A stretch of 64,000 nucleotides of DNA from Temnothorax longispinosus (Eukaryota; Arthropoda; Insecta; Hymenoptera; Formicidae), in NCBI RefSeq assembly GCF_030848805.1, contig NC_092368.1, positions 7,180,238 through 7,244,237 of the forward strand, read 5' to 3'. Numbering within the stretch: position 1 is the first letter of the stretch; every line of letters starts with the position of its first letter. Position numbers and translations under genes: made by a program. The notes under the pieces are model-generated. The model saw nothing but the letters and a program-made list of their open reading frames with translations. It made no database searches and was not told the origin of the DNA. This document shows, piece by piece, positions 33,715 through 43,676 of the stretch.

Positions 33715-34689
33715 GGTAAATGTTTAGTATAACGCTCTCCTCTCCGATTTTCTTAAAACTTTGTAAAATTGTTTATTTCTGTGTGTAAAAAACATTCTGA
33801 GAAGGAAAATCGTCGCTCAGGTCTCGTTTTTTTTAAATTTAATTTCAAAGTTTTGATGTCGGTAAGGTAGGAAAATGATAATTTACGTTTTTAAAGTACT
33901 GCGCAACTTCATTTGAAGGTCACGTGACAACTGTCTGCTAATTAAATACAAAATATCTGCTTAAAACATGTGTGTGCCCTGCTTTAACAAAAATCCAAGT
34001 GAAAATCATAACTTTTATAAAGCAGTGGATACACACGTGTGTGCCCTGTTTTAACGAAAATCACAACTTCTATAAAGCAAGGCATACATACGTGTGTGTG
34101 TGTGTGCCCTGCTTTAACGAAAATCACAACTTCTATAAAGTAGGGCATACACACGTGTGTGTGCGTGCCCTGCTTTAACGAAAATCACAACTTCTATAAA
34201 GCAGGGCATACACACGTGTGCTTGTGCCCTGCTTTAACGAAAATCACAACTTTTATAAAGCAGGGGATACACACGTGTGTGTGTGTGCCCTGCTTTAACA
34301 AAAATCACAATTTCTATAAAGCAGGCCATACACACGTGTGTGTGTGCAGTGCTTTAACGAAAATCACAATTTATCAATTTATCAATTTATCAATTTTGGC
34401 CACGTACAGTATTTCACAACCATAAAATTTTAACCTAAATGGCACCGTTAATGAGTATGCGGACAACTTAATTTGTGAATATAGTAACAAATAAAATTGC
34501 GCAGTATTTAAAAAACGTAAATTATCATTTTCATACCTTACCGACATCAAAACTTTGAAATTAAATTAAAAAAAAAACGAGACCTGAGCGACAATTTTCC
34601 TTCTCAGAATGTTTTTTACACACAGAAATAAACAATTTTACAAAGTTGTAAGAAAATCGGAGGGGAGAGCGTTATACTAAACATTTACC
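33715..34689. mobile_element. 975-bp long-TIR element B, CAAGTCAG duplication
   Basis: It has the same TIR as 30486-33005 (GGTAAATGTTTAGTATAACG, about 190 bp). CAAGTCAG lies at 33707-33714 and 34690-34697, and the uninterrupted site is present at 9110-9130 in the inverted copy. The inside is almost only the CAGGGCA/ACACGTGTGT array. It is non-autonomous. Confidence 0.88.
33965..34375 (+). repeat. ~66-bp tandem hairpin array
   Basis: About six units, each GCCCTGCTTTAACGAAAATC, ACAACTTCTATAAAGCAGGG and CATACACACGTGTGTGTG. Each unit is a hairpin (AGCAGGGCA...TGCCCTGCT) capped by a CACGTG/(GT)n loop. Single units occur at 4750-4830 and 30.8-31.5 kb. Confidence 0.88.
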
Positions 34690-35052
34690 CAAGTCAGTCT
34701 CTTTTGATTTCATTACATTTTTTTATTTAGATTTTTCTTTCTTTCAGTCCAAAATTCTTTAAATGGTATATATTATCTGTGCAATACGTATGATTGTGTG
34801 ATACCTTAATAATAACGTCTTAATGACGTCAATAAGATGTCATTAAAATGTCATTTGACATTATTTTGCTACTTAAAGTATTATATTTCAACAATATATT
34901 GCAGCAATATTACTGTAATATTTCAATATTATTTAAAAACGTGTAATACATCAGTAATATTTCTGAAATATTTCATTGTAATACGTAATATTTCCACTAT
35001 ATTGCAATATTACTGCAATATTTCTGCAATATTATGTGCTGTGTGGGATAGC

Positions 35053-35464
35053 TTTATTTCTCCCTAACAAAATAATTCACAAAATTGAGTTATCTAAGTC
35101 AACCTAATAAGTAATTTCTACTAAATCTCGAAATTTAATAAAGTACTGAAATTTTTTATTAAATAAAAAAACAATAAACATAATTTAGGGAAGAATGCAA
35201 CGGGAATAAAAAAGCAGTGCCAAGTTTTTTTACAAGAAAAATTTATTTATTTTATTTTAATTTAATATTTTTATTTTTTACTGTGTCCTCTTTAATTCTT
35301 TGTGATTAAAATGATTTTTTATAATATTATAATTTTACTAAGAAGAATTAAAGCTACTACTAAACTTAGGTTGGAATAGAAAGATTCTTGAATGGGAACA
35401 CAAAGATACGTATTACTTAGTTTTTATTTTTTAAAAGTAATTGCACAACAATTATTTTTTAAAG

Positions 35465-35504
<40 letters not shown>

Positions 35505-35705
35505 TTGCAATTGACGCAATTTAAAGATTTTACATCTTTTTTTGAAATACATATTACTTTAGGTTGAGTTAGATAACTCAATTTTGTGAATTATTTTGTT
35601 AGAGAGAAATAAAGCTATCTATTTAGGATTTTTGGATTTACATCATACATTGCGCGTGTAGGTGGCACTTTTTTTTATCTTTTTTGAAAAAGGTAATTTG
35701 GAGTA
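35053..35705. mobile_element. ~570-bp TIR element and right member of the inverted pair
   Basis: TAGCTTTATTTCTCCCTAAC and GAGTTATCTAAGTCAACCTA at 35051-35115 are mirrored at 35547-35615. A (TA)n run lies at 35467-35502. From 35625 the sequence is the inverse of 26556-26640. No gene is present. Confidence 0.65.
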
Positions 35706-36065
35706 CACTTCAAGCGCGCGATGGATTATAGTTTAATGTCATATGTCAGACTTGCGGCGACTGGATTATAAAGATCTATCGGCTAAGCCGTAATGCAATT
35801 CGATATGGTGAAGATAAGGCGGCGAACACGTAGGAGATTAATGAATTAAGCGATATCGGACGTAGTCTGAATGGAACACTTGACGGGGAACAATTCTCGT
35901 GCATAACTTGTTCATAATGCTGCTGCAATTTGCGGTAAGAACGGTAATTTTGAAATATTACATTGACAAAAAGATATAAAAAAGTTATACCGATATAGTA
36001 ATTATGTAAAATATTGTAGCGAAGAGAAAATGAACTAAAAAAGTAGTTTTTTAAATTAAAAATTT
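35706..36065. other. Unassigned stretch, no supported gene
   Basis: A minus-strand frame of about 100 codons runs here without a recognised domain, start context or splice sites. It is relatively GC-rich at 35700-35900 and could hold unrecognised host sequence. Confidence 0.3.
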
Positions 36066-36142
36066 GATTAGGCAATAAGAGCCGAACTTGATGTACAGTC
36101 GAAAAATTTATTGTACAAAGTATAGTTATATATAAGTCGCAA

Positions 36143-36172
36143 CGTTTCGACCCTTTTTGGAGTCATCCTCAG
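36143..36172 (-). ncRNA. Hammerhead-like core (left arm)
   Basis: The minus strand reads CTGAGGA, a 5-bp stem GACTC/GGGTC with one G-U pair and an A-rich loop, then GAAACG. These match the conserved CUGANGA and GAAA strings. Stem III and the cleavage triplet are not clear. Confidence 0.4.
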
Positions 36173-36252
36173 TGCATTGTCTACATTTAAAATTCGTCCG
36201 AAAATACTTCGCGTTTAACACATTTGCTAAAGACTTGTAACTACAACGAGAC

Positions 36253-37797
36253 TAGAGATGTGCGAATTATTCGAATTCGAATCGAATCGAATCGAATCTG
36301 ACGATATTCGATTCGATTCGAATTCGAATCGACGTAGTTCGAATTCGAAAGATTCGATAACGTCGAATCACTACGATTCGAATTCGAATCGAAAAACCGC
36401 GTAAGAAGTAACAAGGTTTAAAACCCGTTTAATTCTATCGTGCATCGAGCGCCTTTGCGGTCAAAAGATTCGTCGATAGTTATGCGGAAAATAACAAACC
36501 TACTCTCCGCGGCATGTGAGAGAAACTGTTTTCTGTCATGATAACATCCCTGAAAGTTACTTTAAAAAATAGCCTGTAATGAAAGACTGTCCCTGTGTTA
36601 GTCTGTAGTGTCTGTACTCACTAGTCTATTCCTACTATATAATTACTTGTTTTTGGAGAACTTTATAATGCTCAAATATTTTTTTGATTGTGATAAATGT
36701 CAAATGTTACTTTTGTTTTATTTTAATTGATTCTATTCATTAGAATTTAAACCTTAGTTGAGTGCCATTTGTGCAATATACATATATTTTTTCTTTTATT
36801 TTGATGTTTCTATGAACAATCTTAGTTTGTTAGCAAAGAGTACAAAACACAGTACAAAACTGTGAGATTATCATAATGTTTCAATTCAACGTTTGTAGTG
36901 TTAGTTTTATCATATTTTACATTCTCTGTTCTGCTCTAAGCAGTCTTAGTTCTTAGTCTGTTACCAAAGTGTTTACGTCTCTTGAGTTGGAGCCTTGAAA
37001 ATTATCAGCCAATATTAGGTAATGTGTAGATTTGACGAATAATTCAAGCTACTGCCATTGTGATTTTTCATGCTATTTTTCTCTTTAACTGAATATATAT
37101 TATATATTAAATATATTATGAATGTAAACTTAAAACCTATGACTCAATTCTGTGGCTGTGAAAATGTCTTACTAAGTTACAGTGACTTAATATTGTAGTA
37201 CACACTGTCCCCTAAAAGGCTTTGGCTTTTCTGTATTTGTTACTTTTAATAAAGTATAATTTTTAATTTTAATATATGCATAAATGGATAAATGCTTTTC
37301 ATTTCACTAATACATTTCTCATTTGACGCTAAGGGATCACATATTACAATTAGTTCTCTACAATTCTGCTGTTGTAACGGAATTTTACATAGGCTCGCAT
37401 GAAGACTCCATTTTGCATTTTGTATTAAGTATTTGAATATAATGAATACGTACTGTCAGTTATAGTTATACCTACCAATACTATGTCGTGATTTGTGGAT
37501 TATCTTGCTGGACTCTTGGTGCAGACGGAGTAAGTTGCACATTGCACAGTTGGTCGTTACGAGACTTCAGACTTCGTTAATTTTGATTCACTTATTCGAT
37601 GTTTCAAATGCTTATGTCACATTCCTGGCTTGCAGGATTTCTACGCGTTGATTCGATTCGAATTCGAAATATGGGTGATTTGATTCGATTCGATTCGGCG
37701 ATATTTTTGTCAATTCGATTCGATTCGATTCGAATTTTTTTTTGCAAATTCGATTCGATTCGATTCGAATTAGAAAACCTTAATTCGCACATCTCTA
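36253..37797. mobile_element. hAT-like non-autonomous element, AACGAGAC duplication
   Basis: TIR TAGAGATGTGCGAATTATTC against its complement ending ATTCGCACATCTCTA. AACGAGAC flanks both ends (36245-36252, 37798-37805). Subterminal runs of TTCGATTCGAATTCGAATCG occur at both ends. The 8-bp duplication and TAGAGATGTGCGAA end are typical of hAT. The interior (36400-37650) has no transposase. The opposite arm of the host palindrome carries the empty site. Confidence 0.88.
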
Positions 37798-38176
37798 AAC
37801 GAGACCTTCATTATTCCGCAAATTCTTGTCCAAAGTTAATTCCATAAGGGCAGATGTACACTCCGAAGCCTCCTCAGGTATCTCCGTGTGTCATTTCTTG
37901 GTTTGACCGCCAGGAAATTAAATTATGGAATCCCGTCATTGTGGATCGACAGATAGATACCAATGACGGGATTCCATAATTTAATTTCCTGACGGTCAAA
38001 CCAAGAAATAACACACAAAGATACCTGGGGAGGCTTCGGAGTGTACATCTGCCCTCATGGAATTAACGTCGGACAAGAATTTGCGGAATAATGAAGGTCT
38101 CGTTGTAGTTACAAGTCTTTAGCAAATGTGTTAAACGCGAAGTATTTTCGGACGAATTTTAAATGTAGACAATGCG

Positions 38177-38205
38177 CTGAGGATGACTCCAAAAAGGGTC
38201 GAAAC
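38177..38205 (+). ncRNA. Hammerhead-like core (right arm)
   Basis: Same motif as 36143-36172, on the plus strand. It is shared by both arms, so it was present before the inversion formed. Confidence 0.4.
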
Positions 38206-38399
38206 GTTGCGACTTATATATGACTATACTTTGTATAATAAATTTTTCGACTGTACATCAAGTTTGGCTCTTATTGCCTAATAAAATTTTTAATATTATT
38301 CTGAGCCTCTAAAGAACATTATTAATTTTTTAAAATTTCACAATCATGAAATTAGAATTCTTACTTGATTGTTTGCCTGCTTTCCAGCTTTCAGACAGA

Positions 38400-41300
38400 A
38401 TGCGACTCTCACTGTCTTGTATGCTTGTATTTTCGTGCAATTTTTCCATAGTGTTCTCCATGAGTAAGTCTTCCATAATCTAAAATATCGGAATTAAATA
38501 TGATGAAAGGATATAGATTAAACCGTACGTTATATGAATAAAAGTAAGTTTATAGTTTAAACTAAACTATAAACAAAATCTGCAAGAATTCTTCAATGCT
38601 TTGCCTTTAACGAAATATATAAATTGTATAAAATTTATTGTATAAAAGAATACGAATAATTTTCCAGGAATATTTTAAATAAGAAAAATTGTTATTTTAT
38701 TATTTTGAAATAAAAATATTTATAACAAACTTTCTGGAATGGAAAATTTCTCCATCGAAAGATTCTAATATTAAATAGATTTCTATAATCGAAAACACAT
38801 AATGCTGTAGTAAATTTAATGATTCATCGTAGTCGATGTAACGAAACATCCTAGCTGGTCACTGTTGGAGCACAATAACTGTGGTAATTCCAACAGCGAT
38901 CGCATTATCGGCGGCAAAAATGCGAGCCTCGGCGCATATCCTTGGATCGCGAGAATAGGATACAGCATGCCTAACGCGCCTGGCACATTAAGCTACAGAT
39001 GTGGCGGCACGATCATTAATCGACAATACATAGTCACGGCTGCCCATTGCGTGGTAAATCTACCCGAAAAGTACGTATAAATATAATTAAAAGAAAAGTA
39101 AGGAAATAAAACCTTTACTATATATATATTATCAAGTGCGCTCAGCGTTCAATCAAAGATAATTATTTTTAGTCCTTGAGATGGGAAGGGACTAAATAAA
39201 CATTTCTTCATTAAACTTCATATTTTATTTGTAAAATAGACGGCGCCCTGGTGGAAAAATATCTCTGAATTTTTTATATTATTAATTAAAATTTCTATAA
39301 AAATTTTTAGATTTTCTTAGAATTGAATGCTCAGAATTATTCAGATTTTTTAATACAAATTTTACACGAACGTTTTTCAGAAAAATTGAGACAAAATAAT
39401 AATAAAGTATTTCAGATTTTTCCCGCCAACATATCTTTGTAAAAATTTGAATAAATATAAGAGAATTTGTGCAATTTGTCAGAAATTTTCGTACATACGG
39501 AAATATTCCCAAAATTTTTATTCAATTATTTCTAAAAGTATCTGAAATATATATTTTTAGAATTTTTTATAAGTCTCAATTCTTATAAAATTTCTGGGAA
39601 AATATAAGAAATTTTTTCACCAGAATGACATTGTACGATTTCGTAAATTTGTTATCTCTTTTAGAAGAAAATAATTTTTTATTAGAGAAATTATTACAGA
39701 ATATAATAAATTATATTCTATAATTTGACTTTTTGTTATTTAATATACATAAATCTAAGTTTCAAAGTGGGTGGAATTTGTTTGGGCGAGCACAACACCC
39801 TGACTGATCCTGACTGCGAGCAGGGATATTGCGCGGAGCCAGTGCAGGATTTCTTGCCCGAATCAGTAATTGTTCACAAGGATTACAACAATCCGATGTA
39901 CAAGAATGACATAGCGATAGTGCGGTTGAACAAGCCAGTGGTTTACAACGGTGAGTTCATCAATTAATCCGTCTTCAGTCAACTCCAGTCGATCTCATCT
40001 GCGGCTTTCAAAAGTAAAATTGCTGTTCTTTCTTTATGATTTATACACAGAGCACGTGAGGCCAATTTGCATGATGAGTGGTAAACTCCTCAAAAAGAAC
40101 TTTATCGGCGAGACGGCAGAAGTCGCCGGTTGGGGAATTTACGATATCAGTAAGGCATTTAAGCTAATCTAAGCTAAGTACTTAAATTTTATATTTGTTT
40201 CGTATCTTTTCTCATCTGGCACGTTGTACATAAAATTGATTTTAAAATAAGATAATTTCTATTAAAGAGATAGTTTTGTTTTTCTTACTATTTCGACTAG
40301 CTGGAGAAGCTCCAAAAAGTGGATCAAAATGATTTCTGATAAATATTCAATGTCAGTTCTTCATGGATTTGTGATTGTTGAATTAAGGGGATCCTGTAGC
40401 GAAGGACGAACTTCCTCGATGTCGATAATATTTTTAATCCTGTTTTCTCTATATCTGTCTTTGTCTAACTATAGTAATCTGCCCTTGTTCGCTGCGCCAT
40501 TTCTCGCTGCATGCAATACTGCTTATCCTATCAACAGTATCAACCTGCATACATATAAAAGTTAAAAGCATTTTTTCTAGGCTTTTAATCTTAGTTCAAA
40601 TTGTATGATATTGTTCTTAAATGTTTTCCCTAGAGGGCTTGTATCTCATTTTGTATATATAAACTGCAGTATTTTTGTATAAGTAAATATTGTCGTCAGT
40701 GACAACTCTATGTGCCCAAATTTTTAATTTTTTTTCGTTTTTGATGTAAAATTGACCCTAGTCCTCTACATTTTTTTGCGTGCTTTAATTCTATACAAGA
40801 ATTTTGCAATTCCGTACCCAATTTTGCAAACCCAATTAAAAGTTGTATGCTTTTAACTAAATGTCGGTAATTACTGCCACTATAGGATCCCCTTAATTGG
40901 CTTCATATTTGTTTGGTTTAAATCTCCAATCTCTAGAGATTTTAATAAGATTTACAAGTTATTTTCGTTATCGATAGATGATCCGAAGCCTAGCACGATC
41001 TTGCAGACGGTCAAGCTGCCGGTCGTCGAGATGGATAGATGTGTGATGGCTTTCAGAAGTTATGCGGATGTATCGGAGAACCAGCAGATGTGCGTGGGCG
41101 GCGTCCCGGGTCAGGATTCTTGCGGCGGTGATAGCGGTGGGCCCCTGATGAAAGTGGAGAGCCTGGACGGGTCTCCGAAATATTACTTCATCGGCATCGT
41201 TTCCTTCGGTACAAAGTCCTGCGGTGCCTCCAAGACGCCTGCCGTTTATAGCAAGATCGCCGCATATACTACGTGGATCTTGAACAACATGGTCCCATGA
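38400..41300 (+). CDS. Secreted trypsin-like serine protease (no CLIP domain)
   Basis: Five exons: 38400-38463, 38833-39070, 39760-39950, 40051-40149 and 40978-41300. All have GT...AG introns and matching phases, giving 304 aa. Residues 1-21 are a hydrophobic signal peptide. There is a short pro-region with C38, then activation site R45-IIGG. The triad is H93 (TAAHC), D151 (NDIAIVRL) and S250 (GGDSGGPL). Asp six residues before the Ser implies cleavage after Lys or Arg. It resembles the catalytic part of insect easter/melanization or venom proteases, which are activated by an upstream protease. Unlike its neighbour it has no CLIP domain between signal and activation site, and I saw none in intron 1. 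Intron 2 is 689 bp and AT-rich. Intron 4 carries a TTAA element. Confidence 0.9.
40387..40892. mobile_element. TTAA-flanked MITE in intron 4
   Basis: GGGGATCCTGTAG at the left and CTATAGGATCCCC at the right, with TTAA on both sides (40383-40386, 40893-40896). This is typical of piggyBac- or Kolobok-type non-autonomous elements. A sister copy (about 85-90% similar by eye) sits at 59610-59935. The first part has a 70-codon open frame with no family resemblance. Confidence 0.75.
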
Positions 41301-41518
41301 AGATATTCAGATAGCGCTCTAATTGTAGAGAAAACAAAACTATAATCTACTTGATAAATCTTTTATTTTATCGAGATATCGGTAAATAATTTCGTATTTA
41401 GTTTTACTTAAAAACGCAATTGTTTTTTATTTGGAATAGTCTATGTACATCTGAATCTTGTAATTGTGATGAGCATGCTTGTCATTGATACTCTTATCAA
41501 TATGAAAAGTAAATCTGT

Positions 41519-41589
41519 AATAAATGCATATTGGTCGCGCTGTTATTCAAGGTAATTTATAACTAAAACGAAACAATTGTAAAAATAAA
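41519..41589 (+). terminator. Polyadenylation signals of the protease gene
   Basis: AATAAA at 41519-41524 and 41584-41589, some 220-290 bases past the stop. Either could serve. Confidence 0.55.
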
Positions 41590-42570
41590 GATTTTTAAAT
41601 GGAAACTCGAACAGGATTTTCCCATTCTGCAAGCTTTCAACTATTCATGAAAGTAATTATTTCGTAAAACCGATTACAAAAATCAGATCCGGTAGGAAAT
41701 TTTTAATCTTGCAAGATTTAAAACTGTTCAATAAGTGACTCACATTTAATTATGCGCGGAGACAATTAACCAGCAAAGATACGTGAGAATTAATTTTAGT
41801 TTAATTCGATTGGAATTTTGATTGAACTCAAAACGTATTCCCGACAACAAACTTATATTTTTTAGAATCGAATCTTTGTGGAGACGCAATCGCAACATTC
41901 GACCTTTCGGCGAGATTTGTGTCGTATATGGTATATTATACTAAATACTCGGCGAAGTCAGGATGTTTCCGCTTCGTATTACTTATAGATCTAGATTGCA
42001 TCGATTTACACACGTAATATCGTCGAGCTGTTTTTCTCTACGTTTGCCGAGGATTGAATCACTTTTCCGCGGAAGCACGTCAATGCGCTCGTAATCACTT
42101 GCAACTGCAGCAATTAAATATGAAACAGTAACAATAATTTCTTCCACAAATTTTTAGAATAATAAAGCGTTCCCTCCTTTTACGACGTGGAACCAAGAAC
42201 GGTTAAAACAAAAGTTTTAAGCCGTAGAATCTAATGAAGTTTTTGGTACACGCCTGGCAAACCTGCTGTTTCATCCAATTTTCAGATGTATACGCGCAAT
42301 GCTTCGTGCGTTTTTACGAGCTAGTGTCAATATAAAATACGATCTGTATCATGCTATTATGTATGAATTAATAATTACGTGTTACAAGATAACGCGCATA
42401 TTAGTATAATCGAGCCGCTACAGTCAGTCGAAGACTATTAATAAACCTCTTAAGATTATTTGATAAAAAGCACGCATTTGCTTAAATTGATTTTACAATT
42501 TTAACGTCTACAATTGTGAGACCCATACACTTCACGCTCAATTTCTTCACTGCATCACGTCATCAGATCG

Positions 42571-42601
42571 ATGACGTCAAGGCTTCCTTGAATCTATATA
42601 A
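42571..42601 (+). promoter_or_regulatory. CRE-like site and TATA box
   Basis: ATGACGTCAA then CTATATAA 14 bases on. The distance to the next start codon (about 1.08 kb) means it would need a spliced or long leader. Suggestive only. Confidence 0.25.
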
Positions 42602-42756
42602 TCCCCTCTAGGATATATAGCTTTCCTACAATTGCGGAAGGAAGGAGGAAAACCCGACAACAGCTTCATCATGCTTGAAAAGAGGGGCACTTACTTAGGT
42701 CTTTTAGGAACCTATTTTCTGGATTAAAAAAAAACGCGTTATTTTATCATATATGT

Positions 42757-42805
<49 letters not shown>

Positions 42806-43420
42806 TTCACGATAAATTGAAGTTGCGAACAAATAAAATCGATTAAATTTTATATAATTATTGTAAATATGCACAAGTTCTATTTTAAATTATACAAAAT
42901 TATATAGACGAAGGGAAGCCGATTATTTATGGTAAATTTATGCCGATGGCGAGAAAGCAAGAAAAAAATAACAAGGAAAATTCCTATTAGTTGAGTAAGG
43001 AGGAATTAAAGTTTATAGGGGAAGCCCCAATGAACCAAGACTTGAAAGGATCGGCGTAATATTCGTAACAATACCAATATGATAATAATCTTATATTAAT
43101 TTTGATGTTATTATTTGATATTCTGTAATATTATAACTAATTTTATATTTTTAAATAATATTAAAATTAGAAAATCTTGTGTTGCAGTTGTTATAACTAA
43201 TGTATATAATTATATGATAAGTATATGTGATAAAATGTTGTTACAAATAACACATACTCCAATACTTAATATATAATAATTATTACAGGCAATATATAAT
43301 ACATTTTTATAAAAACTGAAAACTTATTCGAAATATATAATTATTGAAAAAGTTCTGCTCTACAATTTTATTCTTTTTTCCTCGAAATACATCTGTAGTT
43401 TTATTCAGATAACAGAAATA

Positions 43421-43432
43421 GGAATTTTCCCC
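43421..43432 (-). promoter_or_regulatory. kappaB-like site upstream of protease 2
   Basis: The minus strand GGGGAAAATTCC fits the insect NF-kappaB (Dorsal/Dif/Relish) pattern. It lies 245 bases upstream of the start codon at 43677. Immune proteases are often under such control, but single sites occur by chance. Confidence 0.3.
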
Positions 43433-43676
43433 GATCAGTCCGCTCCTGCTAATTAGCTTGGCGAAGCATATTAACAGCGGTGGTGGGGACAGTTGTTGAC
43501 CCTGGCTCTGGTCACTCTATCATGAATACTATCGTCAGTTGATGTCCTGGTCTTCGGCAAGACAATCATAAAACGAAAGGAACTGCTGAGACCGACCGAG
43601 TCTTCGTTATTAAAGTGTGCTGTAATCATCTCTTGGTACTTAGTTAATAACAACAAAGTTGAATAATCCGTCGGGG

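Larger units (their letters stand above)
33235..35052 (-). repeat. Inverted copy of 8768-9600, split by element B
   Basis: 33235-33714 and 34690-35052 reproduce 9600-9110 and 9125-8768 in reverse, including the GC-rich 230-bp part and the CACAGCACATAATATTGCAG end. Removing 33715-34697 restores continuity with one copy of CAAGTCAG. Confidence 0.82.
36066..38283. mobile_element. Inverted-repeat element with Penelope-like ends
   Basis: Arms of about 330 bp start TAGGCAATAAGAGCC and run through GATGTACAGTCGAAAAATTT, GTCGCAACGTTTCGACCC and TTTTTGGAGTCATCCTCAG to meet near 37957. The left arm is split by a hAT-like element. CTGAGGATGACTCC...GGGTCGAAACG has the hammerhead ribozyme core strings reported in Penelope-like elements. 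No reverse transcriptase or GIY-YIG domain is seen, so this would be a remnant made of two inverted ends. Confidence 0.6.
41600..43670. other. Intergenic between the two protease genes
   Basis: No coding sequence or clear transposon. A (TA)n run lies at 42760-42803. Near 42571-42601 a TGACGTCA-like site is followed by CTATATAA. At 43421-43432 is GGAATTTTCCCC. Low repeat content compared with the rest of the window suggests retained regulatory sequence. Confidence 0.45.

Noticed and set aside
34837..35067. Frames of the type MSLKCHLTLFCYLKYYIS at 34837-35067 and 8982-8680
   Set aside because: Both are the same AT-rich AATATTGC repeat in inverted copies, not a conserved gene.
37604..37847. Frames with IRFDSIRI repeats
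   Set aside because: Direct translation of the TTCGATTCG subterminal repeats of the hAT-like element.
38464..38832. A CLIP exon in intron 1 of the first protease
   Set aside because: No six-cysteine pattern in any plus-strand frame, and the signal exon joins exon 2 directly in phase.
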